From contig OZ026604.1 in assembly GCA_964020085.1 (NCBI GenBank), forward strand, positions 20,383,894 through 20,447,893: a stretch of DNA of 64,000 nt. Direction: 5' to 3'. Below the pieces are notes generated by a model. It ran no database searches, was not told the origin of the DNA, and saw only the letters and a list, made by a program, of their open reading frames with translations. The DNA is from Micromussa lordhowensis. Lineage: Eukaryota > Cnidaria > Anthozoa > Scleractinia > Lobophylliidae. Positions 27,601 to 42,600 of the stretch are shown in pieces. How positions within the stretch are numbered: the first letter of the stretch is position 1; each line of letters starts with the position of its first letter. A program made the position numbers and the translations under genes.

Positions 27601-30600
27601 TTGTCAGAGGGGTTCATATGCTTTCATGAGATTGTCCATAGAGGTTGCCGGATGCCTCGACTTCTACGACGAAACGACTGTTTGAGCACATCTTGTCTAG
27701 TGATCTGAAAGACTATCCAAGAACCGTGTTTTTTTTTTTCATCTGAATCCACGTCGTTGTACAGGGATGAGACTACTGACATTCTCAGAACGTCTTGAAA
27801 AAATATTTTGAAACTGTCCCAAAGTGGTCACAGAATTCAGAGACCTCTGGCAAAGGTTGTCAGCCAGGGATGCATGCGAAACCTGCTTACAAAAAGTCTA
27901 AGCACCAACCTTTGTGACTACATCTGTCTCCTGTGCAGCAGTTATAAGCCTGTGCCTTAAAGTTACAACCTGAAAACCAATTCAAACCAAAGCCACGATT
28001 AAAGGCTAACACATTTATAGGGTACCCATATAAACCGCTTTTGTGAGACAAATGTGACCGCTAGACATGCTGTAACGTAATAAGCCATGTTTGTTTTCTC
28101 ATGCGGGGAGTCTTTCAAATGCAAATGACATCAATCTGTTCTTAATGATATTCCCCTGCATGAGCTTCCATTGTTAGCTAGTTCCAGTCCAATTCCGAGT
28201 ATAAGAATGTGGCCTTTTGTTATTTGTCTGCATTGCTTTGGAAGAACTACGAGTATTAGTTATGAGTAAGTTATGAGCAGGTTTTGAACATGGTCAACTG
28301 TAAGAAGACTATTGCAAACTAACTGTTTCAGCATTGCTCACCTCCAACAGCTTTGACCAGGTCTCTGAAAGAATCTTTTGTTTTTCTTTGACAGACTTGC
28401 GTCCTCCTTTCATGGAATTTGAAGCTTGGTTCACAAGAGACTGGGCCACTTCACAAACAAAGATGGGATCCTCCACAAAGACCTCTGAAAAGAGCTGCCA
28501 TGAGAGAAGAATATGTGGTTTCAACAAACGTCTGTATACCACAAGTACGGATTTCATTGTTAAGTACTAGTGCGTACTATATGCGTTTAAGACAAGCTAC
28601 TGTTACGTTATCAAAATGAAAGTATCAAGTTTTTAATTGCAATCGATATGAAAAAACTTGATCAGTCTTCAGAGGAAAGTGGCCATTTAACAAAAACGAA
28701 AGCGAAAAAATAAATCAGATTTGGGTTCGAAAACGACCACAATTACGTTCAGGGCTTTGGTTAGTACATGTAAGTGGGCTGTAACTTCATTAGGATCAAT
28801 ATCAGTGTCTGGGCAACTGCGCACCTACCCCTCCCCTAACCCAACAGTAACACTAACTTATTAACTTATTATAACATGTTGGGTTAGGGGAGGGGTAGGT
28901 ACGCAGTTGCCCAGATACTGATATCGATCCCTTCATTACAATTACATAATATCTCTTTTTTATTGTCTTGTTTTTAATATATTTTCCACTCCACTAAAAA
29001 CGCGAACTTCCAAGATTCCTCAAAAGATTGTTTATCTATCATGGCGCGATGAGTTGCTTAGCAACTTCTGGACGAAAGCTGCGAAGTCCGCTCTCGGAGC
29101 ATCAACTGTCAATCGTTGTACGACTGCTTATAGGATAGCACATGTTAGGAGGCAGCGCGGCCGAGTGGTTAGGGCGCCGGACTTGAAATCCGGAGGTCTC
29201 GAGTTCAAGTCCCGCTCTTACCACTACCTGGATTTGTTTCGCGGTAGCTCCGAGTTCAAATCCTTAGCCAGACTTGTAAATAGCCAGCTGGATTGCCTCC
29301 GGCCAGTTGGGATTCTTGACAATGTTATATTCAATTTGAATTATATTGTTTCAGTTGTTTGTTCGGCCCCATTGGCCTTTGGGCTGTAATCATTGCCGAG
29401 GGTAAATAAAGGTATATTTATTTCAGTACATTTATTTATTTAATATTTATTTATTTATTTGCTCACATCTTTCTGAGTCTGCTGTGCAAATGAGTGGCCA
29501 GTTGGTTCTTGACTGTCCCATTCCTTTTGTACTACTTCATATAAGCGACGTTCCAGGGATATAATTTCTCCAGTACTTTTCGGTTTGTGTAACTGGATAA
29601 ACATCTAGAGTAAAACAAGACGAACGTTGAGCACATGACTTCCAAGTTATCTGACGATGACACTTGAATATACTGGAATACTGCATCATCGTTAAGAAAA
29701 GACGGCCCAAAAAAATCAGTTGTTTTTGTATAACAGGCCACAATTCAGGCCTCAGGATGCGCTACAACAAGCTTCATTGACCAAGCTCAATTGACGGATA
29801 AAGGAACTACTCCAGGAGCAAAAGAAGGTCCCCTTTACGTGATTTGCACACCCACTTCATACATCTCGCCACGTAACAGTTGAGTTTCATCAGATAAGCT
29901 TGATACTCTCCACGCTTATTCCTTTAAGTGTTCTCTCGACTAATTTTTATCGATCAAACAAACACTTAGTAGACCTATTTTATTAGTAGTATATGGCGCA
30001 GCGCAAGAACAGAAAGGGTGTTTTTACCTTCAAAGCATTCTGTAGTGATTCAGACACCCTGCTGGCCAGACCCAGGGATGGATGGAACTCTAACATGTAC
30101 ACATATCTTAGGGCGGGTCTGCAATAGAAACAATCTCAGTATACTCCTTTTACTTGTATGTTTGTTTGTATTTATGCTTAGACTGTTAAGAAATAACTCA
30201 AAAAAGAAAAGACGAAACGTTACATTTATGAAGGCGCTTCCCTACTGTCTGCTTACAACTGACCCAACTGGGGGGCAAACTTCAAGATTTCAAAGCAATA
30301 GCAACTGAAATAGGAATGACAGATCTGCTTGAACAAGGAAGATTAGAGGCCTCATTTCCACGAGGAGTGAAAAGACAACTTATTGCGATGAAGCAATTAG
30401 AAATATTGCTTCACGTCTTGAATAGAATACAGCGTGCTGATTGCTTCGCAAACTCTGGCCAGGTGGCTGCAACAATGTTCCATCACCACTGATACGTCAT
30501 GTACACTTGGGTTAAGAGAGAACAATAGCCACCCCTTACTTCTTTATCTCAGGAGTTCGCCAATTCGGCCAACGCGTCTTTGGATAAAACATTAAAAGCA

Positions 30601-33600
30601 GAAGGGATCCCAAAGACCCAGTTAAAATATAAACGATGAAGAACTAGATGTGGAAGATTCCTTACCGACTTGTGTTCACTGCTATGTGCTGCTGTGGGAT
30701 TATACGATGAGGAAGACCAAACAACGCTGCAAATGATGACCCCAAATGAGGGTTATAGCATCAAAAACAAAGCTCTGTAGAGATAATACTCCAATGCTAC
30801 ACAAAATGGAAGGTACTTCATCACTATTAATTTCTTAAAAGGCTCCAGAAAGACTACACGCTTATTACATTGACAAGAACTGGTACATCACACAATGAGA
30901 CTCCTTACGTTGTAGACTGAAGTGATATTTATCTTACCTGGGTTATCCTCCCTACAAACCTTTTGAATATATTCTCGCTCGTCATCAATCTGAGAGACAA
31001 TTGAGGAACAATCAATCAGTTGTACAATTTAGTGGAGGCACTTTATAGAGTTGTGTGATCGCCAAATGGAAACATGCTGTAAAAAACAACCAGCTTTATT
31101 CCCCTTGGACTAACAGAAACATTTTTACAAGGTTATATATTAATAGAGTTAGGGGCCAGGGTACCTGAATTGTGTATTAACTTGAGGGGAAAAAAGGGCT
31201 GGCTGGCAGCCATTACAGAGCCGGGTTGTTCAAAGCCCGGTTAAGCTAACCCAGGGTTAGCGCGGTGGGATTTTGATCGTGAATTGAATTTGCAACCTTC
31301 TGGTGAGTTTTTCTGCTTGTATTGTTTATCCTTCAATTTTGAGTTTGAATAATTTCAAACTACACAAAACATACGCAGTGAAAGACATTTTTATACAAGA
31401 AAAATTGATACTTCGGTTAACTTTTAATCCTCAGTTAGCGTTAATTGGCTTTCCAACAACCCGGCCCAGATGCATTGATAAAAATTTAGGTCCGGACACA
31501 TACATACAACAAAAAACACACAGTGAGCACTAAATAAGTACTATCCTATACTAGAACATTCGTTGTCTTTGTTAACAAATGAGCGCAATATCAGCGAAAT
31601 GTCATTCTATTAGGCTTTTGTCGTTTCATATGTTCCACCAACAGCCTATGATCTAGATCATAGTCTCTAGATTCCACACAAAACCTGTACAAACCTGTTT
31701 GTCAAGAATGGATTTGATCAAGTTGCAGTGAAGTCGGAGACAGACACATTCAGACCGGTAGATTTTGACGAAGTAGTCAGCAGAAAAATCATATCTTGGT
31801 CGCGCATGCATCACATTTACCATTATCTGAAATGTTGAAAAAACAAAATATTAAAACCCCTCTCAAGAAGATAATTAAACAAGGACATAACCTTGATACC
31901 ATTAACGAACATTTTAAAAAATAGACAAAACAATAAAGACCTTTGACGTGACCAAAAGGATCATTCGTTTCACCACATGGGCTTTCAGTTCAACCTTTCG
32001 TTAGTAAAAACTGTGGGATCATTTGCGGGCCTACACAGCTACAAACCTGAGCAAGCCGTTTCTTTTCCTTTGGGTCAAAAACATGATGATAAGCCTCCAG
32101 ATAACAATCCAAAAGCTAGAGAAAGAAATAAAAGAATCAAGTCAATGGAGTTGGAAGGATGTCCAAAACAGCCAAGCAGAACTGAATAAACACTGTCTGG
32201 TGCTTGGTACTCGAATATGTTAGGCTGTGCGTGAAAAGTGGCACGTCGGAAATAAATTGTAGACGTGGTAATTTTCTTTAAGGGACCTCCGCCATAAAGA
32301 CTATAATTACTTACCTGTCTCTTGTTTTCCAAATATGATGCTTCATTTGTCCACAAGTCCAGAAGGACGGCAAAGCGGTCTACCTGCTGATGTCCATAAG
32401 CCGCCAGATCAATGTGATCTCCCTGAAACTAAAAACAAATAGGCAGGTTTACCAAACGATTGCTATAGCTGCAAGTTCTTGCTCATTACTTCAGAAAGAT
32501 TTAAAGAAGATTTGAAGATGCACATAGGAAAATGAAAAAATGGTCTGGTTTCGAACGAAATAGTGATAAGATAAGATGACAACTCCAGTGGATTAATGCT
32601 AAGGTCCATGTTACTTAGCCACGCTAAAAATATATCGAGAGTTAGAAGGTGAAAGGTGCATTGCAAAAGATGAATGGCGAAAGGTCTGCAAAGATGAGTA
32701 ACAATTTCACCAACCTTGAGATTTTTAGGCAGTCTTAAATCTTTGTCTTTCTGAATAAAGTGAGTCGCCACTAACAAGAGCTCGGTCTCCAGTTCCCTGA
32801 AATAAGAAAAGAGGACACATCAAAGCTACATGTACACAACAAAATATTAACGTCATCGATTTTTCTTCATCATATGAAACGTTTGTTTACAACACCTGTT
32901 CACAACAACTTTAGATATAAAAGGGAAATTCTTGTTGAGGGCCAACAAAAACCTCCCATCCTCATTTCTTACTCAGAAATATCACTAAAACGCCAAACGT
33001 CCACTGGAAACTGAGAGAACGGACAAAAAAGGTAAGTGGGCATTTTCTCCTTGCAGAAGATTTAAACAAGTTGTACTCACTTAAAATCAGACAACGCAGA
33101 GTCGTACAGAATGTAATAGCCTCGCTGGTCCTGAATATGAACTCTTCCTTCTTCCGTTGTGAAGAAGTCATCATGATTTTCGACCTGTAATTAAAGGGAA
33201 TTTATACGGATTACATTGAAGTGGCAAATCCCTTAAATTTGAGGTGATTAAAAATTTGAAACAGACTATGAACATCTACTAATTGAAAGTTTGTTTGTTC
33301 CTTCAAACTTTGCATTAAGTTTGAGACTTGCATGCAAAAAAGCAACAACACTAACCTCGGAAAATTCCATGAATTCTGACTGTTCAACCCTAAAAAGTGC
33401 GAAAACAGTTCGGTTAGTGAATGTTTGATACACTACATCCTGGATTCACCGTCTTTGAAATCGCATATTTTTTTGAAACTCTTATTAGTAAATACTGGAT
33501 CTAAAAGTGTGTACGTTCGCAGCGCAAGCACTCCCTTGATGTGGACAGTGAGATTGTTCAAAAGTACATTGACTCTTCCCTGAGGACAGAGCGTTATTCA

Positions 33601-36600
33601 GTTAAGGGCTGTAAAGGCAAAACGAAAGTAATCACCCTGGCCAAGGAGAGAAGAGAAGGAGAGAGTGAACCAATCCAAACTCGAAGAATATACACGTGGC
33701 TGAGGCGAAGCGTGGACAAATTTGCGCAGGTAAGTCACGATTGGTTCTGGTTTTACCTCTGATCGGATGACAAAGTGGCACAGCTTTTTAAGCACACAGA
33801 AATCGCTTAGCGTAGTAATGCGAAAGCAAAGCAAATATCTTTTAATTGAAAACCGCTACATTTTGATGCAACATTTCGATGCAACATTGTTGGGCGTAAC
33901 ATGTTGCACGCGTTTGCCTAAGCATGTGTTCGTGCGACGCACTGGGTGTTGTTGGCTCAAGTTTGAAAAATGGTAAAATTTGAGCCAACAACACCCAACA
34001 TGTCGCAACAGGGTGGCCAAACGCGCGCAACATGTTGCGCCCAACAATGTTGCAAGATGTTGCGCTGAAGTGTTGCGATCGTTTGGTCGGGGCTTCACCA
34101 GGATATGTGCAAAGTGCTAGGTGCATTGTATCGTCCTTGAGGGCATGATAAAAAGATGATGTCCAGGCTCGATCTTTTCAGCTCTGGATACAGAGTGTAG
34201 AGTGGTCTTTCAAACCTATACCTGTAGTCGGCTGGCGTGTTGTGAATGTACTGATGAGATCCAACGCCTGCAATTCCTCCGCCATGAAACACCCGATGTC
34301 TAAAATGATATCACCAAGAGTCAATTTATGCTAAGATAGTAAATTACAGTTCTGGGCCGGGTTGTTCAAAGCCCGATTAAGCTAACCCGGGATTAGCGAG
34401 AATTTTGATTTCAGTTTAGTAACTATTCGGTGAGGTTTTCTTTCCCTTCAGTTTTGAGCTTGAATAAGCTCAAATTACGCAAAACATAAGCGGTCCAAAA
34501 CAATTTTGTACAAGAAAACAATAATACTTCGGTTGACTTTCAATACTGGGTTAGCGTTAACCAGCTTTCGGACAACCGGCCCTGGTTATGATAAGCTGTT
34601 TTATGGTTATAACCTCCCTAATTCAAGTACATATTCCACTGGTTTACTAAAGACAAGATCAGTAATATCTAAATGAGAAAACCTTCCCTGTGCAACAATA
34701 AAGAAGCCGTTTTGAACATTATTATACATCTTGCAAAAACAATTTTCCAAACAAGACAATATTCATATGTTAACAACCATTCTTCCCAATGGATTTTGAC
34801 TCACTGACTTACTTAGAAGGCTTTTGTTTTGCTCCTTCCAAAGACAAACCACCGTCATTTATAGTTAAGGTTCTCTCAGTTGATCTGAAGTAGTTTAGCA
34901 AACCAAGGCACTATAAAGTAAACAATGAAGACAGAGTTGCAGAATTACACAATGTGGCAAAGGTAACGTTTGCTTGGTGTGACTGTCATTTGGAAATAAT
35001 CCTGCATCCTGTGAAATGATGCTGATTACAGGTAGCACATTGGGGATTTAAACGTGGTTGCACTTTAAGATTAAAATCTTGTTTACAGGTAAAGCAAACC
35101 ACCTTGTGTTACTGAATTTTGCAAGGCCAAAGGTTACCCCAATTTCTATTTATGTTAGTTTGGAATTTTCACAACTATCACTGAAATACATATATCTATA
35201 AGTTCACCTTGTCTCGATTTCCAGCTGTTTTGGGAGTCCGGTTGTGATCGTCCTGTACGGCATTAGGAATGGGGGTTCATAATACGGCTGGAAATCAAGC
35301 CTAGTGTTTTTCTCCACCCTCGATGAGCAGTGTAAAGAGCATTTCTTACCGATCTCTGTAGATCCCTCAGCCTGAGGTGCCTGAGTAGCAAAAAGGACAT
35401 ATAGGCCCCTTGTAACCTACTGGCCTGAGTCTTGGCATCATCATCATCCAAACCAAGGAGCTCAACTGCTGTGCCAAGATCAAACTCGCCAGTGGAGTTA
35501 CTATTTCCACCCATGTCATCTTCACTGATTTTAGTGTCGAACTCAAGAACATCATCCTTGGAACTCAAACTGGATTAGAACAAGAAGAAGCACGACGTTA
35601 CTCAATCTCGTTCCTTACTGGGCAGGCTTGATGAAACGAGCGAAACTCGAGAGTTCCGTTGCAGGGTAGATTTTGATTGGTTTTAGAAACAATGGAAATG
35701 GGCGGAAGAAAAACACTGGCATCCCCACTGAGCCACGTCTTCGTCAGCTAGGCATGCGCAATTCAACCGAAAGTTCGATATTTTCGGACTTCAAATCGGA
35801 CTTCTCTAGGACCGCTCGTTTCTCGAGAGCTCATCAAGTGGAAAAAAGACGATACTGTGAAAAATATGGGAAAAATCGGGAAAAACTGCCACTGATTAAT
35901 TATTAACTTACCCTCTCGTTTACAGCCTTGTTAACAACAGAAGTCAAGGCGTTACTTATGCCGCATAAGTAAGGGCTTTACTCATTATCATACACAATGG
36001 TAGCTGCTTCGCGATGTTTAACGTTGCAGATCTCATCAATGGTTGAATTACATTTAACAAACATTTACAGTGTACCTTACTGAGGTATAACTGAAAATAC
36101 GTTTCCATACTGCAGCTGTGTCATTCTGAGTACGGTATGTTGTCACGGATGCTGGGTGAGGTTTAGGCGGGTCCAACACCGCCTTAGCATGTTCCTTCAA
36201 TGATGACAGTACCCTCTGAGGATAGGAAAAAATCGTCATTGGACTGCACGTTTGTCCTGCATAGTTCACAGTGTCAGTCTGCAGCCTACAGTTCACAGTT
36301 TACAGGGCCGAGCAATCACGATTACAAAATTTAACAAATTGACGTCAGTTTTTCATGCGTCTGTCCTGCTATTGATCACGAATTTCGTCATAACATTGTC
36401 AGAGTAGCTGGATCCACAGACTACTTTGACAATGTTATGACAGAATTCATTGTCAATAACAGGACAGACGCATGAAAAACTGACGTAAATTTGTATTTTA
36501 CAAATTGTCCGCTCTTGCTCGTGGACGCATCGCATAAATTAAAACTTCATGTGTCTGTCCGCTTATTGACAATGAAAATTAGCCAATGAGCGGGCGAGAA

Positions 36601-39600
36601 TTTCTGCAGTTATATCGTAAAAAAAAGGTTTTTAGCTTAAAGCAAAGGCTGCAGTTCTTGTAATACCTGTATGATTCAAGAAACGCTATGAGTGTTCCAA
36701 TAACGCAATACCCGTATGCTATGCAGCTGTCAAAAGGATCCTTTATAACATGACTTCCTTTTTTTCAAAATAACCTCACCTGGCCGTCTTGAACATGAAG
36801 AAAACGTGAATGAGCTCTTAGCAACTGAAAAACAAAAGAGCCACAGAAAACAATGTCTTCAACGAATACAATTACTGCCGTTCACTGAATCAAAATAAAA
36901 TCGTTACAGTAATTTACCTCGTCAATGTTTCCTTTCTGTCTAAGCTTTGTCATAGCTTTTACTTGAGTTGATGTCTGTTCTGGTCTGGGGAACGGAGAGT
37001 GTACACAACATTTCGATCATTACTGCCGGTCTTAAGCATATTTCCGTCAAATTTAGTTATTCGCCTCCCACTCAATCATGGCAAATTTCTAGCGATCTAA
37101 AATAGAATCACTTGAAGCGCTCTGTGCTTAGTACATGTAGGGATCCTTGGCAATTAGGCCAAGCACATCAGTAATTCCTAAATAGAGAAGTCCAACACTA
37201 GACCTGTATTTTCATTGGTTCTGGTAGCCTGTAGCTTCTATTGTTTCAAGAGATAGGGGCATTGCTTGAATCATTTATGTATTGTTTCGTGAGCCAATGA
37301 CAAACCGTGTTTGGACAGCTACAGGCCTGCCCCAATAGAGCGGTTTTCAATAAGTGTCGTAAAACAGTATCTAACCAATTACTTACCAATTAGACTACTC
37401 AGCCAATCTCAAACCGTAGTACATGTAAAACCAAAATCAAAGTAATTGCCTAATTTCTTTTGACACTCAGTTGAAAACCGCTCTATCTGGGAATGAGTTA
37501 ATTCGCTTGGAAAAGCGGAAAAGTTGTAGCTACAGTATATACCTTTATACTGTCATATCAAGGCTAATTACCGTGAAATGTGTGTTAGCAGTTAGAGATA
37601 CAAGCAGGTAAGGCTGGTAAAACATTAGCTCATAACAAAAGATTAAAAACCTTAGAAGATTGAATGAAGTCCAGTTGGAGTGCTGTTTGAACGTGTGCAA
37701 GGCCCCTTCACTTCTTATTTTGGAATCTCCGAACTCCTTCAAAGAGAGAGCAACAGAAAAGTCGAGTGGTCAAAAAAGGCTGAGTACATAGTTCCTTTAA
37801 TGACTTAAAATAAGAGGTGACTGACCATTGCTTAAGTAAAATACGCATATTCCCCTTTGATACCTCAATGCACCGCCTTGGAGGTACAAATGTAAGTATT
37901 GCCTTTGCAAAGAGCGTTATATTGTAAACGCCACATAGCTTGAAATAGATTCAATGCATGCAGTGATTGTACAAACAATATCCAAACGTTATTTAGAGCT
38001 TAACGATTCTTATGAAATGCTAACAGCATTTTTTTAAAGTCCAGGTGTCAAAGCTCCTTCAGAATGGATCCAACAAATTCAGAAACAACGGCTTTTCACG
38101 GTTGGGACGAGGCAACCATTTATGATGTTATGCCGAATTACCAGTAGTCAGTGGACATCACAACTACATGTAGAAACTGCGACAGAAATTAGAGGTACAG
38201 CTGTAGACCATGCTCTTGAAACGCTTTTTACTCTTGTCAAGTAAAATCGACCTAAACGTGGGTGCAATACAGTAAATCTTTGACGCACACAATCAATTGT
38301 TCAGATTGCTTACCTCAATTGATGCATCATATACAGGGAATGTCCTCATCTGGTCTTGCTTTGAAAACACCTTTTTAAACCTCCTTGAGACCATAGTAAA
38401 AAGATCCATTTCGTCTGCATGTGTGTTTATTTGATTTATATCCTGCAAGACGTGAGTACCATGACAGTGGTGTATTTTTGGATACACTGTAGTGATTACA
38501 TGATTTAAAACAAATGTGGTTTAGAGAAACCAAGAAACACATAATTATGTACTAAGTATTCTGAAAAACAGCGAAGTGGCATACGGCAATACGTGTATAC
38601 GTTAATGCAATATTACAGAGTTTAAGCACGACGTTAAGGGCAAACGGCAAAGAGTACCTCTGATTTTTTGTTCTTTTCTAGTTATCCTTAAATGAATCAC
38701 ACCAAAAGAGAAAAATGTCTCCTACTATTTACCGCAAATACAAATATTTTCACTCTGCTGTACAAACAGCTGAAGACGGAAGGCAAAAGTTTCATTTCTG
38801 CCGTTTGCCGTCTTACGTAACGCCATGCTTAATCTCTCTAATGAGACATGTTTGCATGTTAATCTTAAATTCGAATTAGTAAAGCATGATCAAAAGCTCC
38901 ATTTTCCTAAACACTGAATGTAAATGCAAATGTCATGGGTAATATTTTGTTCAGATCGCCCTGACTATATGTCTATCTAATCTCACAACAACATTTGTTC
39001 CTAGTAAAGCACGACTACAGATTATGCATGCTAATTACAGCAACCTATAACCATGGAAATGTTTATGTCATTTAAGACAGTTGTTGTACATGTTGTGCCA
39101 TTACCATTTCAACAGCATAACAGGTCATCAAGAATTCCAGCAACGCCTTTATGGTAACAAAAGACGTCTCATGCAAAGGCAACTTCAGGTTTATTTCATC
39201 TGACGCCAATCCGCCACCAGAGGCAGCTGCTGCTGCTGCAATAGAAGGATTTGTCCCTGCCACCAATTGATATGGGGACAGACTGAGTGGAGGAGGAGGT
39301 GGAAGGCTTGCGTCAGGTGTAGGCTGCGGCCTCAAGACATGAAGATGTGCAGTGATTGATACTTGACTGAGAATCTTTTTCAGCTGGCCTCGTGCTTTGG
39401 AGGGTGGGGCCATTGACTGTTTACGTTCTTGCTCTGGTGGCTTTTCTTCTTTTTCACTGACTTGAGGCTGAATGCTGTTCTTGTGTGTCAAGGGAAGCCA
39501 TTCAATTGTCTGCAAAGAAGATCACTTGGGAGATTGAGACTTAATTAAACCAGTAACGATTGGAGAGCAGTTGGAGAAGGTTTAAATTCTCCAAAGTACG

Positions 39601-42600
39601 GTTTACATCTAATCCATGGATATTACGCACATACATGTAACGTAATACATACAGACAAATGTTTGCAGTCTTGCCCCAAACTACACACACAAGGCTGGAT
39701 CCATGTTCCAGCCCCCTAACAGGTTTCCATAAACGCCCTTCCCAAAATTGACCACAATAAGTTTGATTCCTAACATAACATAGACACACGAAAGTGTCCC
39801 CTGCCCAAACCGTAATGAGGCTGGTCGAATGTCTGCAAATGGACGTATGGGATCTGCCATCTGCCCTAAACTTGACAAAGGAGTTTGACATGGTACTAAA
39901 TTGAATTTGAGAAGTTTAGTTTAAAAATTGGACTCATGGATTTTAAGCTCCTGTCTCCATTTGTATGTAGACGAAGTACCTTAAACTGAATATTAAATAT
40001 AGTGATTCCCGGCCCACAAATTTGGCACATTGTCCTTGTCCCACACTGGCTGTACAGTGTAAAAGTTTGAAAAATTGTCCCATGAGATTGGTCCCTGAAA
40101 CCAACAGGACAGAATGAAATAAGTCTGTTTCCTGTCCAACTGGAAATCAGGATGGTTCTGGCCACAAACCTGATCACATTTGTCCCTGCTCTGCAATAAA
40201 TACAGGAGTTTGGCCTACCCTTCCAACCTCAAGACACAGTTCACTCACCCTGATAAATGCATGCATGGCCTTGACGGAATGCAACATACAGATTAACCAT
40301 CGAGTGTAAATCAATAAGTCTTCCATTGTGACCACACTCATTGCGGAATCACTTCCAGCAAGTGTTGCTTCGCATGCCACAGCCAATCGGCGTGCTCGTT
40401 TCAGGCAGTCTTGATATTCCTCCATGATATAACTGACAATAATAATATTACGAGAGAACATAAGAGAAAACAAATACATAATTATTGTATCTTCTGTTAT
40501 CAGAGATAATTTTCCGAACCAAAATTTTCTGCAAATGAACACAGTGTACACTGTATACATGTACATGTATATGAAAGATCATATATTTGAACTGCAGAGA
40601 AACAGATGAAGACATCAATGATCATCACAGCTACATGTACGTGTACATGTATATGCACAACTTAAGCAGCTGTGAAATTAAAGCCTTAAAAAATTCAGCT
40701 CCCAGTTGGCTTGATAGCTCAGTTGGAATAGCACTGCACCGGCACTACAGAGGTCACGACTTTGAAACCCGGTCAAGCCTGAATCTTTTTTTCAGGCTTC
40801 AATTTCACATTAACTGTGATGATCAAGGATGTCTAGCTACATGTAGGTTAAACAGGTTAAGCTACAGCTATAACTCCCTACAACATCCTACAGGTACATA
40901 ACAAGTTACTGCCTGCACACGGTCCCTACCAAGGAAAACATTAAGCATGAACCATATCAGAGACTAAGTGTTACAATAACTGCAAATACCGCTCCACTAC
41001 GTAGCTAAGACTATGCTCTAACTTGTAATCCTGTAATCGTGTGTCCTCCCCTCTTCCAGCTCACAAAATGTACCAGCTGGATAATTTCATGCTCTTGGTA
41101 GTCCAGAGATCAATGCCTCACTAGTATGCTTTTATCACTACATGTACATGTAGTAACCAGAGATTATTTTTTATCATGTTATATGGAATCTTAATTTGAG
41201 TTTTGTTTACTCCTGTTTAGGCTTTCAAACTAGTTTTTGACTAAGTTCACGTCCAGCAGAAAAAAAAAGTCTGTCTAATGTGTCCCTATGTACAACTCTA
41301 CGCACATTTCTCATGGGCCAAACACGAAGGCCAGTACACTGTAGGCTATAAAAATCCTTTCTACAGTACATGAACATGTACATTGTATTAATCCAGCAAC
41401 TGCTAGAAAAAGCATGTGGGCTTCTGCAGTTTGAAAGATGTTGACATACAACATTCACATTTCATGCCATACCTGAGCCTTTTCTGGTATATAGGATAAA
41501 GGTTTTCAATGGCTTTTGTGTGTTCACAAAAGCGAGCCCATCGTAGCATGTGCATATGTTTGCACTGAACTAAGTGTTCTATCCGGTCCACAAAAAACTG
41601 CAGAAAAAAATAACAAACCGTAAAGTTAGACTCAGTACTCTTTGGCACATCGCATATAGGTATTAAATCAGCTAATTTGTAGTGAGCACTCATGTACAGA
41701 GCTGAAAAAAAACTTGAACAACAGCTTGCCCTTCGGACATGTAGCCTTCGGACATGTAAATTTTACTTGCCCTGGGCAAGTCTTGGTTTGCTCTTTATTG
41801 ATTTTGTTGCCTAACAACATACTTGAGCCCTAGTTACCCATTAGGCAAGTGAGAATGAAAAGTTACTTGCCCAGCAATAAAATCTACTCAATCCAGACAA
41901 CCAGATTGCACTTTTTTTCGAGCCCTGGTGTACAGTCAGGGGCAGATCCAGGATTTATCACTGGAGAGCTCAGAGGGGGATTGGTTGGTACCTTGGGGTT
42001 GCAGAATAATGTGGCATTCCCACAAAATGTTGCAATTTCAGAATTGAAGACTAAAAGTGCATTTGATCATATAAATAAGTTGATTTGCATTATACTGGTT
42101 GATATATTAAATATTATTAATTATTATTATCATTGATAATAATTAATATTAAATTATCATCAGGTACATGTACCTGTCCAGAGTATATACCTATTATTTC
42201 TTAATATCCAATATCTTTCCTCTTTTTTCGCTTCTCCAAAAGAGGGGCTTCTTCTCACCCATGCCACCCAGCCGAAAAAAAAAAAATACACCTTCAGCCT
42301 GTACAATTCATATGTAGGTGACAAAGTAGAAAGTATTCTCTCAGGTTCTTTAATGGCCAAAGAAACCTCCCACCAATCTACATTTCCCTGGTATTAGACC
42401 ATCAACTCATCAAGACTTGACTTTGATGTAGCCAGCATACTGTAATAATTGTACAGTGCACGTCTGAATTCCTCGACTTAAGTGTGACTTTACTATAAGA
42501 TGATTATTATTATTATTATTATTGCCTTTATAAACCAAACGATGTTTTTAAAGTTCATGTTATTTAATCAGACATGTTTCGGATGAAACATCATCCATCG

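Noticed and set aside
29153..29225. Functional tRNA-Ser(UGA) gene
   Set aside because: The anticodon arm is good, but the variable arm and acceptor stem do not close, and a SINE body and tail follow.
33598..33834. Short open frames around 33.6-33.8 kb
   Set aside because: They fall in a dispersed repeat shared with 19.6-19.7 kb and in intron sequence; no coding signal.
39541..40196. Minus-strand frames of 65-116 codons between exons 5 and 6
   Set aside because: They lie wholly within an intron between two phase-matched exons and lack suitable splice sites and domain character.
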